64,000 bases of DNA from Treponema sp. JC4 (GCF_000260795.1 NZ_AJGU01000002.1:1-64000), one strand, 5' to 3'. Shown: positions 44,410 through 53,520, counted from the first letter of the stretch. Translations and numbers: made by a program. The notes: generated by a model from the sequence alone, not told the origin.

Positions 44410-45843
44410 TTAAATTTCTGGCTTTTCGCACATTTTATAGTCTTTATCTTCGTCGATCAGCCGCAGCATGATTTTTCCATATTCAGGATCAAACTGACTT
44501 CCAAGCCCTTTTTCAATTTCTGCGCGAACCACATTCTGAGGAAGAGGATCTCGATAGCTTCGCTTACTTGTCATAGCATCGTAGGCATCGGCAACAGCAA
44601 TAATTCTTCCGATATCAGGAATTTCCTTTCCGGCAAGGCCTTTTGGATAACCGGTTCCATCATAATGCTCATGATGATAGAAAGCACCATCCGAAATATG
44701 CGGCGTCTGAGTAATATTTGCAAGAATCTGACGTCCAATTACAGGGTGAGTTTTAATAACTTCATATTCCTTATCCGTAAGTTTTCCCTGCTTATTGATA
44801 ATATTATTCGGAACACCGATTTTTCCTACATCATGCAAAAGAGCCGCAAGGAAAATATCGCGGCATTCAGTTTCATTTTTACCTGCCATTCTGGCAATCT
44901 TCTTAGAATATTCGGCAACTCGGGTTGAATGACCGTGAGTGTATTTATCCTTAGCATCAATTGCACTGGCAAGAGCCTCTGCGGTTTCTGTTGTAATTCT
45001 GGTAAGAACATCAATACTGTTGGAAATAGCCGCTTCCATCTGGTAAACCGAATTAGCAAGAGTTCCAAGCTCATCACGGTTTTTTACAGAAAGCAGTTTT
45101 TCGCTAGGCTGGCCGTTGTAAGTGGCAAAACGGTTTGTTTCATTTGTGATTAATAAAATCGGCTTAATAAAGCGGATATCAAAATAACCGGTAAAGAGAA
45201 TTACAAAGCCGGCTGCAAAAATCAAGGCAGTAAGGATTACAAAACGAACAAAAGCCCGTCTTGCATTTACAAACTGCTGAATACTTTTCTGTGCCCCGAT
45301 TACCGCAACAATATTCCCTTGAGAATCATAAACCGGAAGCTGGGCCGTAATATGAGAACCGCTTCTTGTTTTAAAAGTATGACGGACAATTGTTGCACCT
45401 TCTTCAAATACCAGTTTTGTAGAAGCATTGTAATCTTTCTGTCTGTAGTCCTCTTCATGACCAAGAGGATAAGGCTTATATTTAAAATTCTTTCCAGTAG
45501 GATCATAAAAATAGAAAATGTGTGTGTAATCCGGAGCGTCAACCGCAGAAACGTAAATCATATTAAGTTCAAAACGGTCAACCATATTCTGAAGCATATT
45601 ATTTACATTTTCATATGTCTGGTCTTTTTCACGGGTAAGACGGTAATTTGCAAAATCATCTGGATTCAAAAATTCGCGGGCTGCAGCACAGATTTCCCTG
45701 ATACTGGAATCATACTGTTCCCTGAACTGGCGGTTAAAAGAAAGATAACTTGTAGCAAAGACAATGGAGCAAAGGATTATGTCTGCAAGGACGATATATA
45801 AGATTATCTTCTTTGTTATAGTTGAAAATCTTTTTTTCTTCAT
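44410..45843 (-). CDS. Membrane HD-GYP phosphodiesterase with HAMP domain
   Basis: 477 residues. An N-terminal helix (about 12-32), an external sensor region of about 160 residues, a second helix (about 200-222), HAMP (about 222-275) and an HD-GYP domain. The metal-binding HD is in ALLHDVGKIGVPNNII, the GYP-like motif in HHEHYDGTGYPKGLAG, and the end in VADAYDAMTSKRSYRDPLP. Such enzymes hydrolyse cyclic di-GMP, lowering it and favouring motility. First of three adjoining minus-strand genes, followed after nine bases by the FliG-like gene; that order is consistent with a motility link. Confidence 0.9.
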   Translation of the reverse strand: MKKKRFSTITKKIILYIVLADIILCSIVFATSYLSFNRQFREQYDSSIREICAAAREFLNPDDFANYRLTREKDQTYENVNNMLQNMVDRFELNMIYVSAVDAPDYTHIFYFYDPTGKNFKYKPYPLGHEEDYRQKDYNASTKLVFEEGATIVRHTFKTRSGSHITAQLPVYDSQGNIVAVIGAQKSIQQFVNARRAFVRFVILTALIFAAGFVILFTGYFDIRFIKPILLITNETNRFATYNGQPSEKLLSVKNRDELGTLANSVYQMEAAISNSIDVLTRITTETAEALASAIDAKDKYTHGHSTRVAEYSKKIARMAGKNETECRDIFLAALLHDVGKIGVPNNIINKQGKLTDKEYEVIKTHPVIGRQILANITQTPHISDGAFYHHEHYDGTGYPKGLAGKEIPDIGRIIAVADAYDAMTSKRSYRDPLPQNVVRAEIEKGLGSQFDPEYGKIMLRLIDEDKDYKMCEKPEI

Positions 45844-45923
45844 GTTATAAAACCTACTTTTTTAATAAATCAATTATAACACAAAAAAGCATTTAATGCG
45901 AAGAATTTCTATCCTGTCCCAAA

Positions 45924-47318
45924 TCAAAGACTTATCATCTTTCCGTCAAGGATAAGTCCCTGAACCTTTCCAATGAGTTCTTCGCCTTCAAAAGGACTTG
46001 CTTTTCCCTTGCTCTTAAAATCGGCAGAGCGGACTTTCCAGCGTTTTTCAGGATCTAAAAGGGCAAAGTCGGCATCGTAACCGGGTTCCAGAAGGCCTTT
46101 TTTAAGCCCCAGTATTCTTGCAGGATTTGCAGACATAAGCTGGGAAAGTTTTTGAGGAGTAAAGCCCTGCTCTTTTACAAGCACGGTATTACAGACTGCA
46201 AAGGCAGTTTCTGCTCCGGTAAATCCTGGTGCTCCAGCAGCTTTATCATCCGCAGTATGAGGAGCATGATCTGTTGAAATTACATCTGCAGTTCCGTCCC
46301 GCAGGGCTTCAATCAGGGCAAGCCGGTCTTCTTCATGACGGAGAGGAGGATTTACCAGGGCCCGAATCATAGGCTCTGTATCTCCGGTAAGGGCAAGATG
46401 ATGAGGCGTTACTTCACAGGTTACATTAATGCCTTCTTTTTTTGCAGCACGTACAATTTCTATAGAATTTTTTGTACTGCAGTGGGCAATATGAACATGA
46501 CAGCCGGCTTCTTTTGCAAGCAGGATATTACGGTAGGTTGCAGAATCTTCTGCTATGGCAAGCAGGCTGTTTGCGGCAGTAAGATTTGAATCAATTTCTG
46601 TAAAGGTTTCAGGAGAGATTTCCTTTTCGCTTTCTACAAAGTGCCCCCAGGCAGAAAGTCCGTAGATCTTCATGATTTCCAGGGCAGCCGCACGATAAGG
46701 CTTTGCTTTAAGGGCAAGTTCTGGGTCTTCGCTGTGACAGCTTACTACAGCACCTTTTTCTGCGGCAAGTTTCATTGCATCAAGCATAACAGATGACGAA
46801 AGGACATCGTGGCCGTCTTCTGTGATTACAGGAATTCTTTTGGCATCAATTTCTTTTAAGTGAGAGACATCTTTTCCTTCAAAGTTTTTTGTAAGGCTTA
46901 CGGTCTGGAAAACTTTTGTAAGCCCGATTTCTTCTGCTTCTTTTTCTATTTTAAGGGCAAGTTCTGCGTCTGAAACCACAGGATTTGTATTTGGCATTGC
47001 AACGACTGTACCAAAGCCACCGGCTGCAGTAGCGTGGAGACCGGAATTCAAATCTTCTTTTTGAGTCTGTCCTGGATAGCGCAGATGAACATGAAGGTCG
47101 ATAAAAGCGGGAGTAAGGACGAGGCCTTTTGCGTCAAAGAGTTCTACAGGGTCAGCGGAATCTGAAAAAATTCCGTCGGCAAGCTTTACGGCGCTGGCTT
47201 CGGTGCAGAAATCGCTTTTGCAGACGGAAAGGATTTTTCCGTTTGAAACAAGAAGGGCACCGTAAGCGTCGGTGTTTTCATCGACAAGGCGTGCGTTGTA
47301 GATTAAAAGGTTTGACAT
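45924..47318 (-). CDS. pyrC: Dihydroorotase
   Basis: Third enzyme of pyrimidine synthesis, cyclising carbamoyl aspartate. 464 residues from the ATG preceded by GAGGAG; a longer frame upstream runs through the palindromic repeat and is rejected. Metal-binding motif DLHVHLRYPGQTQKED around residues 71-86, carboxylated-lysine region, HCSTKNSIEI around 290 and STDHAPHTADDK around 345, typical of the class I enzyme. pyrB, pyrI and pyrC follow one another on this strand. Confidence 0.94.
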   Translation of the reverse strand: MSNLLIYNARLVDENTDAYGALLVSNGKILSVCKSDFCTEASAVKLADGIFSDSADPVELFDAKGLVLTPAFIDLHVHLRYPGQTQKEDLNSGLHATAAGGFGTVVAMPNTNPVVSDAELALKIEKEAEEIGLTKVFQTVSLTKNFEGKDVSHLKEIDAKRIPVITEDGHDVLSSSVMLDAMKLAAEKGAVVSCHSEDPELALKAKPYRAAALEIMKIYGLSAWGHFVESEKEISPETFTEIDSNLTAANSLLAIAEDSATYRNILLAKEAGCHVHIAHCSTKNSIEIVRAAKKEGINVTCEVTPHHLALTGDTEPMIRALVNPPLRHEEDRLALIEALRDGTADVISTDHAPHTADDKAAGAPGFTGAETAFAVCNTVLVKEQGFTPQKLSQLMSANPARILGLKKGLLEPGYDADFALLDPEKRWKVRSADFKSKGKASPFEGEELIGKVQGLILDGKMISL

Positions 47319-47345
47319 AAAAACTCCTCTTACAAAATATAAGCA

Positions 47346-47487
47346 AAAATGTTTCCGCAGGGAATCATACTTTGCTCTGCCGAGAAGGCTCGGCGCAAGC
47401 TTCGCTTGCTCTGTAGGCAAATTACGCGTTGTATCGCCATTATCGCCTTCAATGCGTCGCAAAGTACGACCCCCTGCTCCGCATTTT
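47346..47487 (+). repeat. Palindromic intergenic element, copy B
   Basis: Arms gcagggaatcatactttgc and gcaaagtacgaccccctgc; inner hairpin gcaagc-ttc-gcttgc. It lies between pyrI and pyrC. Confidence 0.8.
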
Positions 47488-47519
47488 TTTTCTACCGTTT
47501 TATAAATGCCTTTTTATGC

Positions 47520-47954
47520 CTACTTCTTTTCGCCGGCCAGGTAAAGTGTATCACAGTATTCGCACTTGTAAAGGCCTTTGGCGCGGTCGGTCAGGATTAA
47601 TGTTGGCTTTACGTAGTGCTCGGTCTGGGTTATGCAGCGCGGGTTCTTGCAGGTGAAAACTCCCTGAACGCGGGCCGGCAGCTCCATATTTATTTTGCGG
47701 ACGATTTTTTCGTCTTCGATTACGTTTACGCAGATGTTAGGGTCGATAAAGCCCAGAACGGAATAATCAATATTGATGATGTTATCAATTTTGATTATGT
47801 CCTTTTTGCCGGATTTTTCTGAAGGCACGTTCTGAATCAGGCAGGAAGTGAAAGGCGCCTTGTCTAAGCCCAGCCACTGGAAAATCTGCCAGCCGGCGCC
47901 GGCGCGAATGTGATCTATTACAAGTCCGTGTTTAATTGTGTTTACATTAAGCAT
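47520..47954 (-). CDS. pyrI: Aspartate carbamoyltransferase regulatory chain
   Basis: 144 residues: an N-terminal allosteric domain (VIDHIRAGAGWQIFQWLGL, which binds nucleotides in the E. coli protein) and a C-terminal zinc domain with four cysteines, CKNPRC and CEYC (pattern CX4C...CX2C). It joins PyrB catalytic trimers into the regulated dodecamer. It lies 91 bases after pyrB. The space is filled by a GC-rich hairpin. Confidence 0.93.
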   Translation of the reverse strand: MLNVNTIKHGLVIDHIRAGAGWQIFQWLGLDKAPFTSCLIQNVPSEKSGKKDIIKIDNIINIDYSVLGFIDPNICVNVIEDEKIVRKINMELPARVQGVFTCKNPRCITQTEHYVKPTLILTDRAKGLYKCEYCDTLYLAGEKK

Positions 47955-47970
47955 AAAAATCTCCTAAATC

Positions 47971-48045
47971 GGGGCGTTGCGGGGTGTCCCCGCAGAAGGG
48001 GTAGCGAGCAACGCAGTGCGAGCGCAGGGGAAGGCTTTCCCCTCC
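47971..48045. repeat. GC-rich hairpin element between pyrB and pyrI
   Basis: tgcgggg (47978-47984) and ccccgca (47988-47994) pair, then gggg-aaggctttccc. A similar ggggcgttgcgggg stretch ends the arabinose terminator region at 40378-40400. Both abut a minus-strand stop codon. Confidence 0.45.
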
Positions 48046-48969
48046 TTACAATGCACCCGTAAGTTTTGCGATAAGCGCCATTCGCGCATACATTCCGTAT
48101 TTTACCTGTTTGAAGTAAGCCGCACGCGGATCATCATCAACCTCAGGTGTAATTTCGTTTACACGTGGAAGCGGGTGCAGAACAATCATATTCTTGCGGG
48201 CAAGCTTCATGCGCTCTGTGTCAAGAATGTAGCTGTCCTTAAGGCGGATATAATCCTGCTCGTTGAAGAAGCGCTCTTTCTGAACGCGGGTCATGTAAAG
48301 AATATCAAGCTGATCAATTACAGCATCAAGGCTTTCTGTAATTTCGTATTTTACGCCGGCAGGTTCAAGAATATTTTTAATCAGATAGTCAGGAACTGTA
48401 AGCTCCTTAGGGCTTATAAAGATGAACTTATTACCCTTGTAGTGACGCATAGCCTCGGCAAGGGAATGAACGGTGCGGCCAAACTTAAGGTCGCCGCAGA
48501 AGCCGATTGTATGATTTTCGAGGCCACCGGTAAGCTGACGGATTGTTACCAGGTCGGTAAGGGTCTGGGTAGGATGATAGTGGCCGCCGTCACCTGCATT
48601 GATGATTGGGACCGGGGAATATTTACTTGCAAGGAGGGCCGCACCTTCTTTTGGTGAGCGCATTGCAATTACGTCTACATAAGAAGAAACTACGCGAATT
48701 GTATCGGCAAGAGTTTCGCCTTTTACGCTGGAAGTGTTGTCGGCATCAGAGAAACCTTCTACCGAACCGCCCAGGCGCAGCATTGCAGCCTCAAAAGAAA
48801 GCCTTGTTCTAGTGCTAGGCTCAAAAAAAAGTGTCGCAAGAATTTTCCCGCGACACACATCTTGAAATGATTTAGGATCAACAATAATCTGCTCTGCCAA
48901 AGAACAAATTTCATCAATTTCTGATACAGTTAAATCATCAGGCTGTATTAAATGACGACCAGTTAGCAT
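48046..48969 (-). CDS. pyrB: Aspartate carbamoyltransferase catalytic chain
   Basis: Condenses carbamoyl phosphate and aspartate, the committed step of pyrimidine synthesis. 307 residues. Carbamoyl-phosphate motif [15 protein letters not shown] around residue 50, the loop with serine and lysine of the active site around 78-83 (SSVKGE), and HPLPRVNEI around 265. GGAG lies six bases before the ATG. First gene of pyrB-pyrI-pyrC. Confidence 0.96.
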   Translation of the reverse strand: MLTGRHLIQPDDLTVSEIDEICSLAEQIIVDPKSFQDVCRGKILATLFFEPSTRTRLSFEAAMLRLGGSVEGFSDADNTSSVKGETLADTIRVVSSYVDVIAMRSPKEGAALLASKYSPVPIINAGDGGHYHPTQTLTDLVTIRQLTGGLENHTIGFCGDLKFGRTVHSLAEAMRHYKGNKFIFISPKELTVPDYLIKNILEPAGVKYEITESLDAVIDQLDILYMTRVQKERFFNEQDYIRLKDSYILDTERMKLARKNMIVLHPLPRVNEITPEVDDDPRAAYFKQVKYGMYARMALIAKLTGAL

Positions 48970-48977
48970 TTTTTACT

Positions 48978-49023
48978 CCGTAAGAATTTTTATAAGTATA
49001 ATATTTTTACGGACTTGTAACAA
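48978..49023 (-). promoter_or_regulatory. pyrB promoter with inverted repeat around the -10
   Basis: On the minus strand TTGTTA (49023-49018), 17-base spacer, TATACT (49000-48995). CCGTAA/TTACGG half-sites at 49012-49007 and 48983-48978 flank the -10 box and could bind a regulator or form a leader hairpin. Confidence 0.5.
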
Positions 49024-49054
49024 CCTGAATGAATGCAGTTTTACAAATGTTAGC

Positions 49055-49200
49055 AAAAATGCTCTCGCATAGAACCGTAATTTGCTCCGCCAGCTTTGCG
49101 CTCGCCGCAAGCTGCGCTTGCTCTGTATGCACCCTACGCGTTGAGTGCCCCGCATCGCGCAAAAAGCTTCGCAACTTACGAACCTATGCTAGGCATTCTT
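49055..49200 (+). repeat. Palindromic intergenic element, copy C
   Basis: Arms gcatagaaccgtaatttgc and gcaacttacgaacctatgc; inner hairpin gcaagc-tgc-gcttgc. It lies between fabV and pyrB. Confidence 0.8.
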
Positions 49201-49210
49201 TTCCTACATA

Positions 49211-50464
49211 TTATATCTGATCCATTCTTGCTACATCAGCAGTGTAATCAACGCCTGCAACATCGAAGCCGTTTGTTGCGTAGAAGTCATGCTTGTAGCC
49301 GTCGAGGTCGCAGATTTCAGTAATATTGTCGTTGTTTACTTTTGCCATCAACTTGTCAACTTCGGCCTGAACATCCGGCTGCATTTCAAGGTCATCAACG
49401 CGGATGCGGTTTTCTTCATCAACAGGAACCTTGCCAGCAGAAGAGTTTTCGCCAGTGTAAAGGCGCTCAGCAAAAAGGCGTTCCATCTGCTCGATACAGC
49501 CTTCGTGAGTTCCCTTAGCCTTCATAACCTTGAAGAGGATTGAAAGATAAAGAGAAATAATAGGGATAACAGCAGAAGAACGAGTTACAAGGCCCTTGTT
49601 TACAGAAACGTAAGCAGCACCGCCAAGTTCCTTAGCAAGCTTTTCATTCAAAGTGTGGGCAGTAGCTTCAAGGTGCTTTTTAGCCTGACCAATAGTTCCA
49701 TCGCGGTAAATTGCGTGGCTCAATTCAGGTCCAATGTAAGAGTAAGCAACAGTGCGGCAGCCTTGGGCAAGCACACCTGCAGCAGAAAGCTGGTCAATCC
49801 AGAGCTGCCAGTCTTCACCGCCCATTACCTTTACAGTGTTTGCAATTTCTTCTTCGTTAGCAGGCTCAGCAGCAGACTGCTTGAGAGTGTTAGTCAAAAT
49901 GTCGATACCGTTTCCTGCGTATGTTTTTCCGATTGGTTTGATTACAGATTTATAAAGCACGTGAGCGCCAGTTTCGCTGTTAGGATCAATCTTATCTGGG
50001 TCAGAGCGAACAGGAGAAGCAAGAGAGTAAACAACCAGGTCAAATTTCTTGCCGGCTTTTTTTGCCTCTTCAATAATCATTATGCGTGTTTCGTGGCTGA
50101 AAGCGTCTGCGCTGAAAGTTTCTGTAAAAAGTCCCTCAGCCTTAGCAGCGCGGTCAAATGCCAGATTGTTGTACCAGCCCGGTGTTCCGCCTTTAGTTTC
50201 AGTTCCGGCCTTTTCAAAAGAAACACCGATTGTGTCAGCGCCATATTCAAAGGCTGCCGAAATGCGGCTTGCAAGTCCGTATCCTGTAGAACATCCCAAA
50301 ACAAGAACAAATTTAGGACCGTTTCCGCCCTCTTTCAAAGATTTTGTTCCACGTTTTGCTTTCTGAGCCTTTACAAACTCAATCTGATTTTCAACTTCCT
50401 TTGCACATCCAATCGGGTGAGCGTTAAGACACATGTTCGAACGAACCATCGGTTTGATTACCAT
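49211..50464 (-). CDS. fabV: Trans-2-enoyl-CoA/ACP reductase (FabV/Ter type)
   Basis: NAD(P)H-dependent enoyl reductase closing the fatty-acid elongation cycle, of the family that includes the Treponema denticola Ter protein. 417 residues. The nucleotide-binding loop is VLGCSTGYGLASRISAAFE around 53-71, and the catalytic tyrosine-lysine pair has the eight-residue spacing of the family (YRDGTIGQAK around residue 235). Typical stretches are YSLASPVRSDPD and KPIGKTYAGN. fabF precedes it on the same strand 133 bases away, so both serve fatty-acid synthesis or, for Ter, reduction of crotonyl-CoA. Confidence 0.93.
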   Translation of the reverse strand: MVIKPMVRSNMCLNAHPIGCAKEVENQIEFVKAQKAKRGTKSLKEGGNGPKFVLVLGCSTGYGLASRISAAFEYGADTIGVSFEKAGTETKGGTPGWYNNLAFDRAAKAEGLFTETFSADAFSHETRIMIIEEAKKAGKKFDLVVYSLASPVRSDPDKIDPNSETGAHVLYKSVIKPIGKTYAGNGIDILTNTLKQSAAEPANEEEIANTVKVMGGEDWQLWIDQLSAAGVLAQGCRTVAYSYIGPELSHAIYRDGTIGQAKKHLEATAHTLNEKLAKELGGAAYVSVNKGLVTRSSAVIPIISLYLSILFKVMKAKGTHEGCIEQMERLFAERLYTGENSSAGKVPVDEENRIRVDDLEMQPDVQAEVDKLMAKVNNDNITEICDLDGYKHDFYATNGFDVAGVDYTADVARMDQI

Positions 50465-50489
50465 ATCGTATTCTCCTATTTCTTTGGGC

Positions 50490-50583
50490 GTGTCCCTCGC
50501 TTCGCTCGGGCCGGGCTTTTCGTGGTTCCGCTATCGCTCCATACCGCGAGCGGTACAGCTTCGCTGCCACTACAATCCCTCAC
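50490..50583. repeat. GC-rich intergenic repeat between fabF and fabV
   Basis: Contains several short palindromes (ctcgcttcgctcg, ccgcgagcggt, gcagcgaagctg on the complement). A related stretch, tcgcgaagcgagtgcgaagcac, named here by its first 12 bases, is at 62432. Not part of the six-copy family. Confidence 0.45.
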
Positions 50584-50597
50584 GCATTTTTATTATA

Positions 50598-51857
50598 TTA
50601 GTTGCATTTACGCAAAATGACGCATCCATTGTGACCGCCAAATCCCAGCGAACAGCTTGCAGCAGCCTTTACTTCACATGCAACGCCGGTCTTTGGTGTA
50701 TAATCCAAGTCACATCCATGCTCTAAGTCAGGCTCATCAAGATTTGCTGTCGGCGGAATAAAGTTTTCTTCCATAGCTTTAATACAGAAAATTGCTTCGA
50801 TAGCACCTGCTCCACCTACCATATGGCCGGTTTCACTCTTAGTAGAAGAAACGTGCAGCTTCTTTGCATAGTCACCGAAGACATTCTTAATCATAGCAGT
50901 TTCTGCAGTATCATTTGCGCTGGTAGATGTTCCGTGTGCGTTGTAATACTGAACTTCTTCCGGCTTCATTCCGGCATCTTCAAAAGCAGCCTTCATAGCG
51001 GCAACACCGCCCGCTCCATCAGGACAAGGCGCTGTAATGTGGTAGGCGTCGCTTGAAGAACCATAGCCCGCAAGCTCGCACAAAATCTTAGCACCACGGG
51101 CCTTAGCGTGCTCATATTCTTCCAGAACTAAAACAGCAGCCCCTTCGGCCATAACAAAGCCGCTTCTGTCTTTATCAAAAGGACGGCTTGCAGCCTTAGG
51201 ATTATCATTGAATTTTGTAGTCAAAGCAGAAAGAGCCTGGTAACAGCCGATATTAAAGCCTGTAATGTTTGCATCAGCACCACCGGCAAAACATACATCA
51301 AGGCGGCCGGCACGAATCAAATCAAGACCAACACCAAGAGCATCTGTTCCGGAAGCACAGGCTGTAGAAACAGTATAAGAAGGCCCGTGAATCTGAAAGT
51401 GCATTGCAACCTGAGCCGCAGCTTCGTTATTCAAAACAAGAGGAGCTGTAAGCGGCGGAATGCGTGTAATTCCGGCAGCAGGGTCGTAATATTTTTTATA
51501 GGCGTTTTCCAAATCATCAGAAAGTCCGATTCCAATACCGGTAACAATTCCCGATTTTACGCCATTCAAAGTTTCTGCATTGTAACCAGCCTGATTTCCA
51601 GCTTCAATGCTGGCACCAAGCAGGAATTTAGAAAAGCGTGACATTTTTCGAGCCAGCTTTTTATCTACACCGTAATTTTCCAGAGAAAAATCTTTTACCT
51701 CACCGGCAATCTGCACAAGATGATTAGAAGCATCAAAAAGCGTAATTTTATCGATTCCGCTCTCGCCCTTTTTTACTTTATTCCAGGTGTCCGAAACATT
51801 ATTTCCGCAGGAAGAAACACAACCAATTCCTGTTACTACTACCCGTCTTCGAGTCAT
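50598..51857 (-). CDS. fabF: Beta-ketoacyl-ACP synthase II
   Basis: Elongating condensing enzyme of fatty-acid synthesis. 419 residues of the thiolase fold: RRVVVTGIGCVSSCG at the start, the active-site cysteine in VSTACASGTDALGVG (around residue 165), and histidines in NAHGTSTSANDTAE (around 306) and SETGHMVGGAGAIEA (around 340). A SD (AGGAG) precedes the ATG. It leads fabF-fabV. Its promoter region contains a large inverted repeat. Confidence 0.95.
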   Translation of the reverse strand: MTRRRVVVTGIGCVSSCGNNVSDTWNKVKKGESGIDKITLFDASNHLVQIAGEVKDFSLENYGVDKKLARKMSRFSKFLLGASIEAGNQAGYNAETLNGVKSGIVTGIGIGLSDDLENAYKKYYDPAAGITRIPPLTAPLVLNNEAAAQVAMHFQIHGPSYTVSTACASGTDALGVGLDLIRAGRLDVCFAGGADANITGFNIGCYQALSALTTKFNDNPKAASRPFDKDRSGFVMAEGAAVLVLEEYEHAKARGAKILCELAGYGSSSDAYHITAPCPDGAGGVAAMKAAFEDAGMKPEEVQYYNAHGTSTSANDTAETAMIKNVFGDYAKKLHVSSTKSETGHMVGGAGAIEAIFCIKAMEENFIPPTANLDEPDLEHGCDLDYTPKTGVACEVKAAASCSLGFGGHNGCVILRKCN

Positions 51858-51930
51858 TATTCACTCCTAAAAAAATCAATTAAATAATTTTATCACACTC
51901 GAACTATTTTTATAATACTTTCATAGAATA

Positions 51931-51969
51931 TATCATTTCGACAAAAATTGCAACTTTGTCATAATGATA
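51931..51969. promoter_or_regulatory. 39-base inverted repeat between fabF and the O-methyltransferase
   Basis: tatcatttcgacaaa and tttgtcataatgata pair at 13 of 15 positions around a nine-base centre. It lies between two divergent genes, upstream of the fabF ATG by about 75 bases, and looks like an operator. Confidence 0.55.
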
Positions 51970-52017
51970 ATACTCCAAACAATAGCACAACCTTTATAAA
52001 CTCACTAAAATACTTCT

Positions 52018-52605
52018 ATGCAGCAAATCAATGACATCAAAGACTTTGCAGACATGCACTCCGTTCCCATCATGAAGGACGAAGGAATCAGCTTTATCTG
52101 CGACTATATAAAAGAACACAATGTAAAAAGAGTGCTGGAAATCGGCACGGCAATCGGCTTTTCTTCTATAAATTTTGCACGCGCCGGCGAAGAAGTTTTT
52201 GTTTCTACCATAGAAATGGATCTGGAACGCTATCAGGCAGCGGTAAAAAACATTGCAGACAACGGACTTTCCGACCGCATCACCTGCTACCTTGGAGATG
52301 CCGGTAGCTGGACTGCCCCGCAAGGCGAAGTCTACGACCTGATTTTTATTGACGGCCCAAAAGCCCAGTACATCAGCCACTTTGAACGCTTTAAGGAATG
52401 GCTGGCGCCAGGCGGGGTTATCATCACAGACAATCTTTCCTTCCACGGCATGGTAGAAGACCTGAGTCTGACCCACAACTACAGCACAATCAAGATGATG
52501 AGGAAAATCCGCAAATTCATAAAATTCTTGCGCGAAAACAAAGAATTTACTACCACTTTTTACGATTTAGGTGATAGAATTTCTGTATCACGGCGACGGT
52601 CGTAA
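52018..52605 (+). CDS. SAM-dependent O-methyltransferase
   Basis: 195 residues of the catechol-O-methyltransferase-like family. The SAM motif is VLEIGTAIGFSSINFA around 41-56, followed by acidic VSTIEMDLERYQ, and the metal/second motif YDLIFIDGPKAQY around 108. Substrate unknown. No ribosome site; TAAAAT ends six bases before the ATG (52006-52011), so the transcript may be leaderless. Confidence 0.83.
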   Translation: MQQINDIKDFADMHSVPIMKDEGISFICDYIKEHNVKRVLEIGTAIGFSSINFARAGEEVFVSTIEMDLERYQAAVKNIADNGLSDRITCYLGDAGSWTAPQGEVYDLIFIDGPKAQYISHFERFKEWLAPGGVIITDNLSFHGMVEDLSLTHNYSTIKMMRKIRKFIKFLRENKEFTTTFYDLGDRISVSRRRS

Positions 52606-52643
52606 CTGACGTTTAAATTTGCAATGCATTGTACCTTCGCCTG

Positions 52644-52664
52644 ACTTGAACCGGTGGTTCAAGT
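52644..52664 (+). other. Hairpin in the leader of the YhhN-like gene
   Basis: acttgaacc-ggt-ggttcaagt is a perfect nine-base stem with a three-base loop, 14 bases before AGGAGG. Weak T-run; it may terminate the methyltransferase transcript or control the next gene. Confidence 0.5.
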
Positions 52665-52689
52665 TTCTGCAATACACAGGAGGTACCCT

Positions 52690-53370
52690 TTGGCTATTTT
52701 AATTCTTATCGGAAGTATAATTTCATTTCTGGCTTTCCGCGTATTTTATTTTCTGGGTCTGCCGGTTCCAGAAGTAATTGCGAAAGGTATTACCAGCGAA
52801 TTCTTTGTATTTTACGCCTTTTACTGCTTTTTCAAGAATCAGGACAAAAGCATTGCCTTTACCCGCTACGGAATCAAAATGCTCTGCGGACTTTCGCTAG
52901 CCGTAATCGCAGACATTGCAATCAACCTGCACATTCCTGCAGGAATTTCAGTTTTCCTTGTAATGCAGATTTTCTACATCCTTGCCTATCAGGAATTCAA
53001 GCCTTTTTCTTTTAAGAATTTTGCCCTTACAGTCGTAATGTCCATTGTATTTCTTGCAGGCGACCAGCTTTCACCTTTCTTTAATCTGAAAACTCTCTTC
53101 CTGCCGATTGCAATTTACACCTTCTTCCTTGCCGGCGCTGCCATTAAATCTCTTGATGCAATTCTTCTTCCAAATAAGCGCGCTCGAATCGTTCCTGCTG
53201 CCAGCCTTATCTTCCTTGCGTCAGACTTCGTGCTTCAGTTTACCCTTGGAGATATCTGCGACCTGCCTTTTGCGGCTGATCAGGTTGTAAATAATGTTTG
53301 TCACGTGCTCTACTACGCGGCACAGTTTATGCTGGCACACAGCTTAAGCGAAGATTTTATTGAAGAGTAA
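52690..53370 (+). CDS. YhhN-family membrane protein (lysoplasmalogenase-like)
   Basis: 226 residues from a TTG preceded by a full AGGAGG six bases upstream; a longer frame lacks this spacing. About seven transmembrane helices. The YhhN family pattern appears in KGITSEFFVFYAFYCFF, LSLAVIADIAIN, and the C-terminal FLASDFVLQ and VLYYAAQFMLAHS. Family members include the eukaryotic lysoplasmalogenase TMEM86, but a bacterial substrate is not known. It ends four bases before the palindromic element copy D. Confidence 0.75.
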   Translation: MAILILIGSIISFLAFRVFYFLGLPVPEVIAKGITSEFFVFYAFYCFFKNQDKSIAFTRYGIKMLCGLSLAVIADIAINLHIPAGISVFLVMQIFYILAYQEFKPFSFKNFALTVVMSIVFLAGDQLSPFFNLKTLFLPIAIYTFFLAGAAIKSLDAILLPNKRARIVPAASLIFLASDFVLQFTLGDICDLPFAADQVVNNVCHVLYYAAQFMLAHSLSEDFIEE

Positions 53371-53374
53371 ATGA

Positions 53375-53520
53375 AAAAATACTTCCGCATGGAACCGTGG
53401 TTTGCTCCGCCAGCTTTTCGCTCGCCGCAAGCTTCGCTTGCTCTGTAGGCATTGCTCCGCCTTGTATGCCCCTTATCGCGAAAAAAGCGTCGCAAATCAC
53501 GAATCCATGCTAGGCGTTTT
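53375..53520 (+). repeat. Palindromic intergenic element, copy D
   Basis: Arms gcatggaaccgtggtttgc and gcaaatcacgaatccatgc; inner hairpin gcaagc-ttc-gcttgc. Its right end supplies the last codons and stop of the convergent pseudouridine synthase gene. Confidence 0.8.

Noticed and set aside
47319-47462. An N-terminal extension of pyrC
   Set aside because: Runs through the palindromic element; the chosen ATG has GAGGAG.
49655-50620. A 321-codon plus-strand frame opposite fabV
   Set aside because: Shadow of the reductase gene and rich in cysteine and asparagine, as such shadows are here.
27515-53520. The repeated elements as a CRISPR array
   Set aside because: Copies are kilobases apart, in both orientations, with no spacers and no cas genes.
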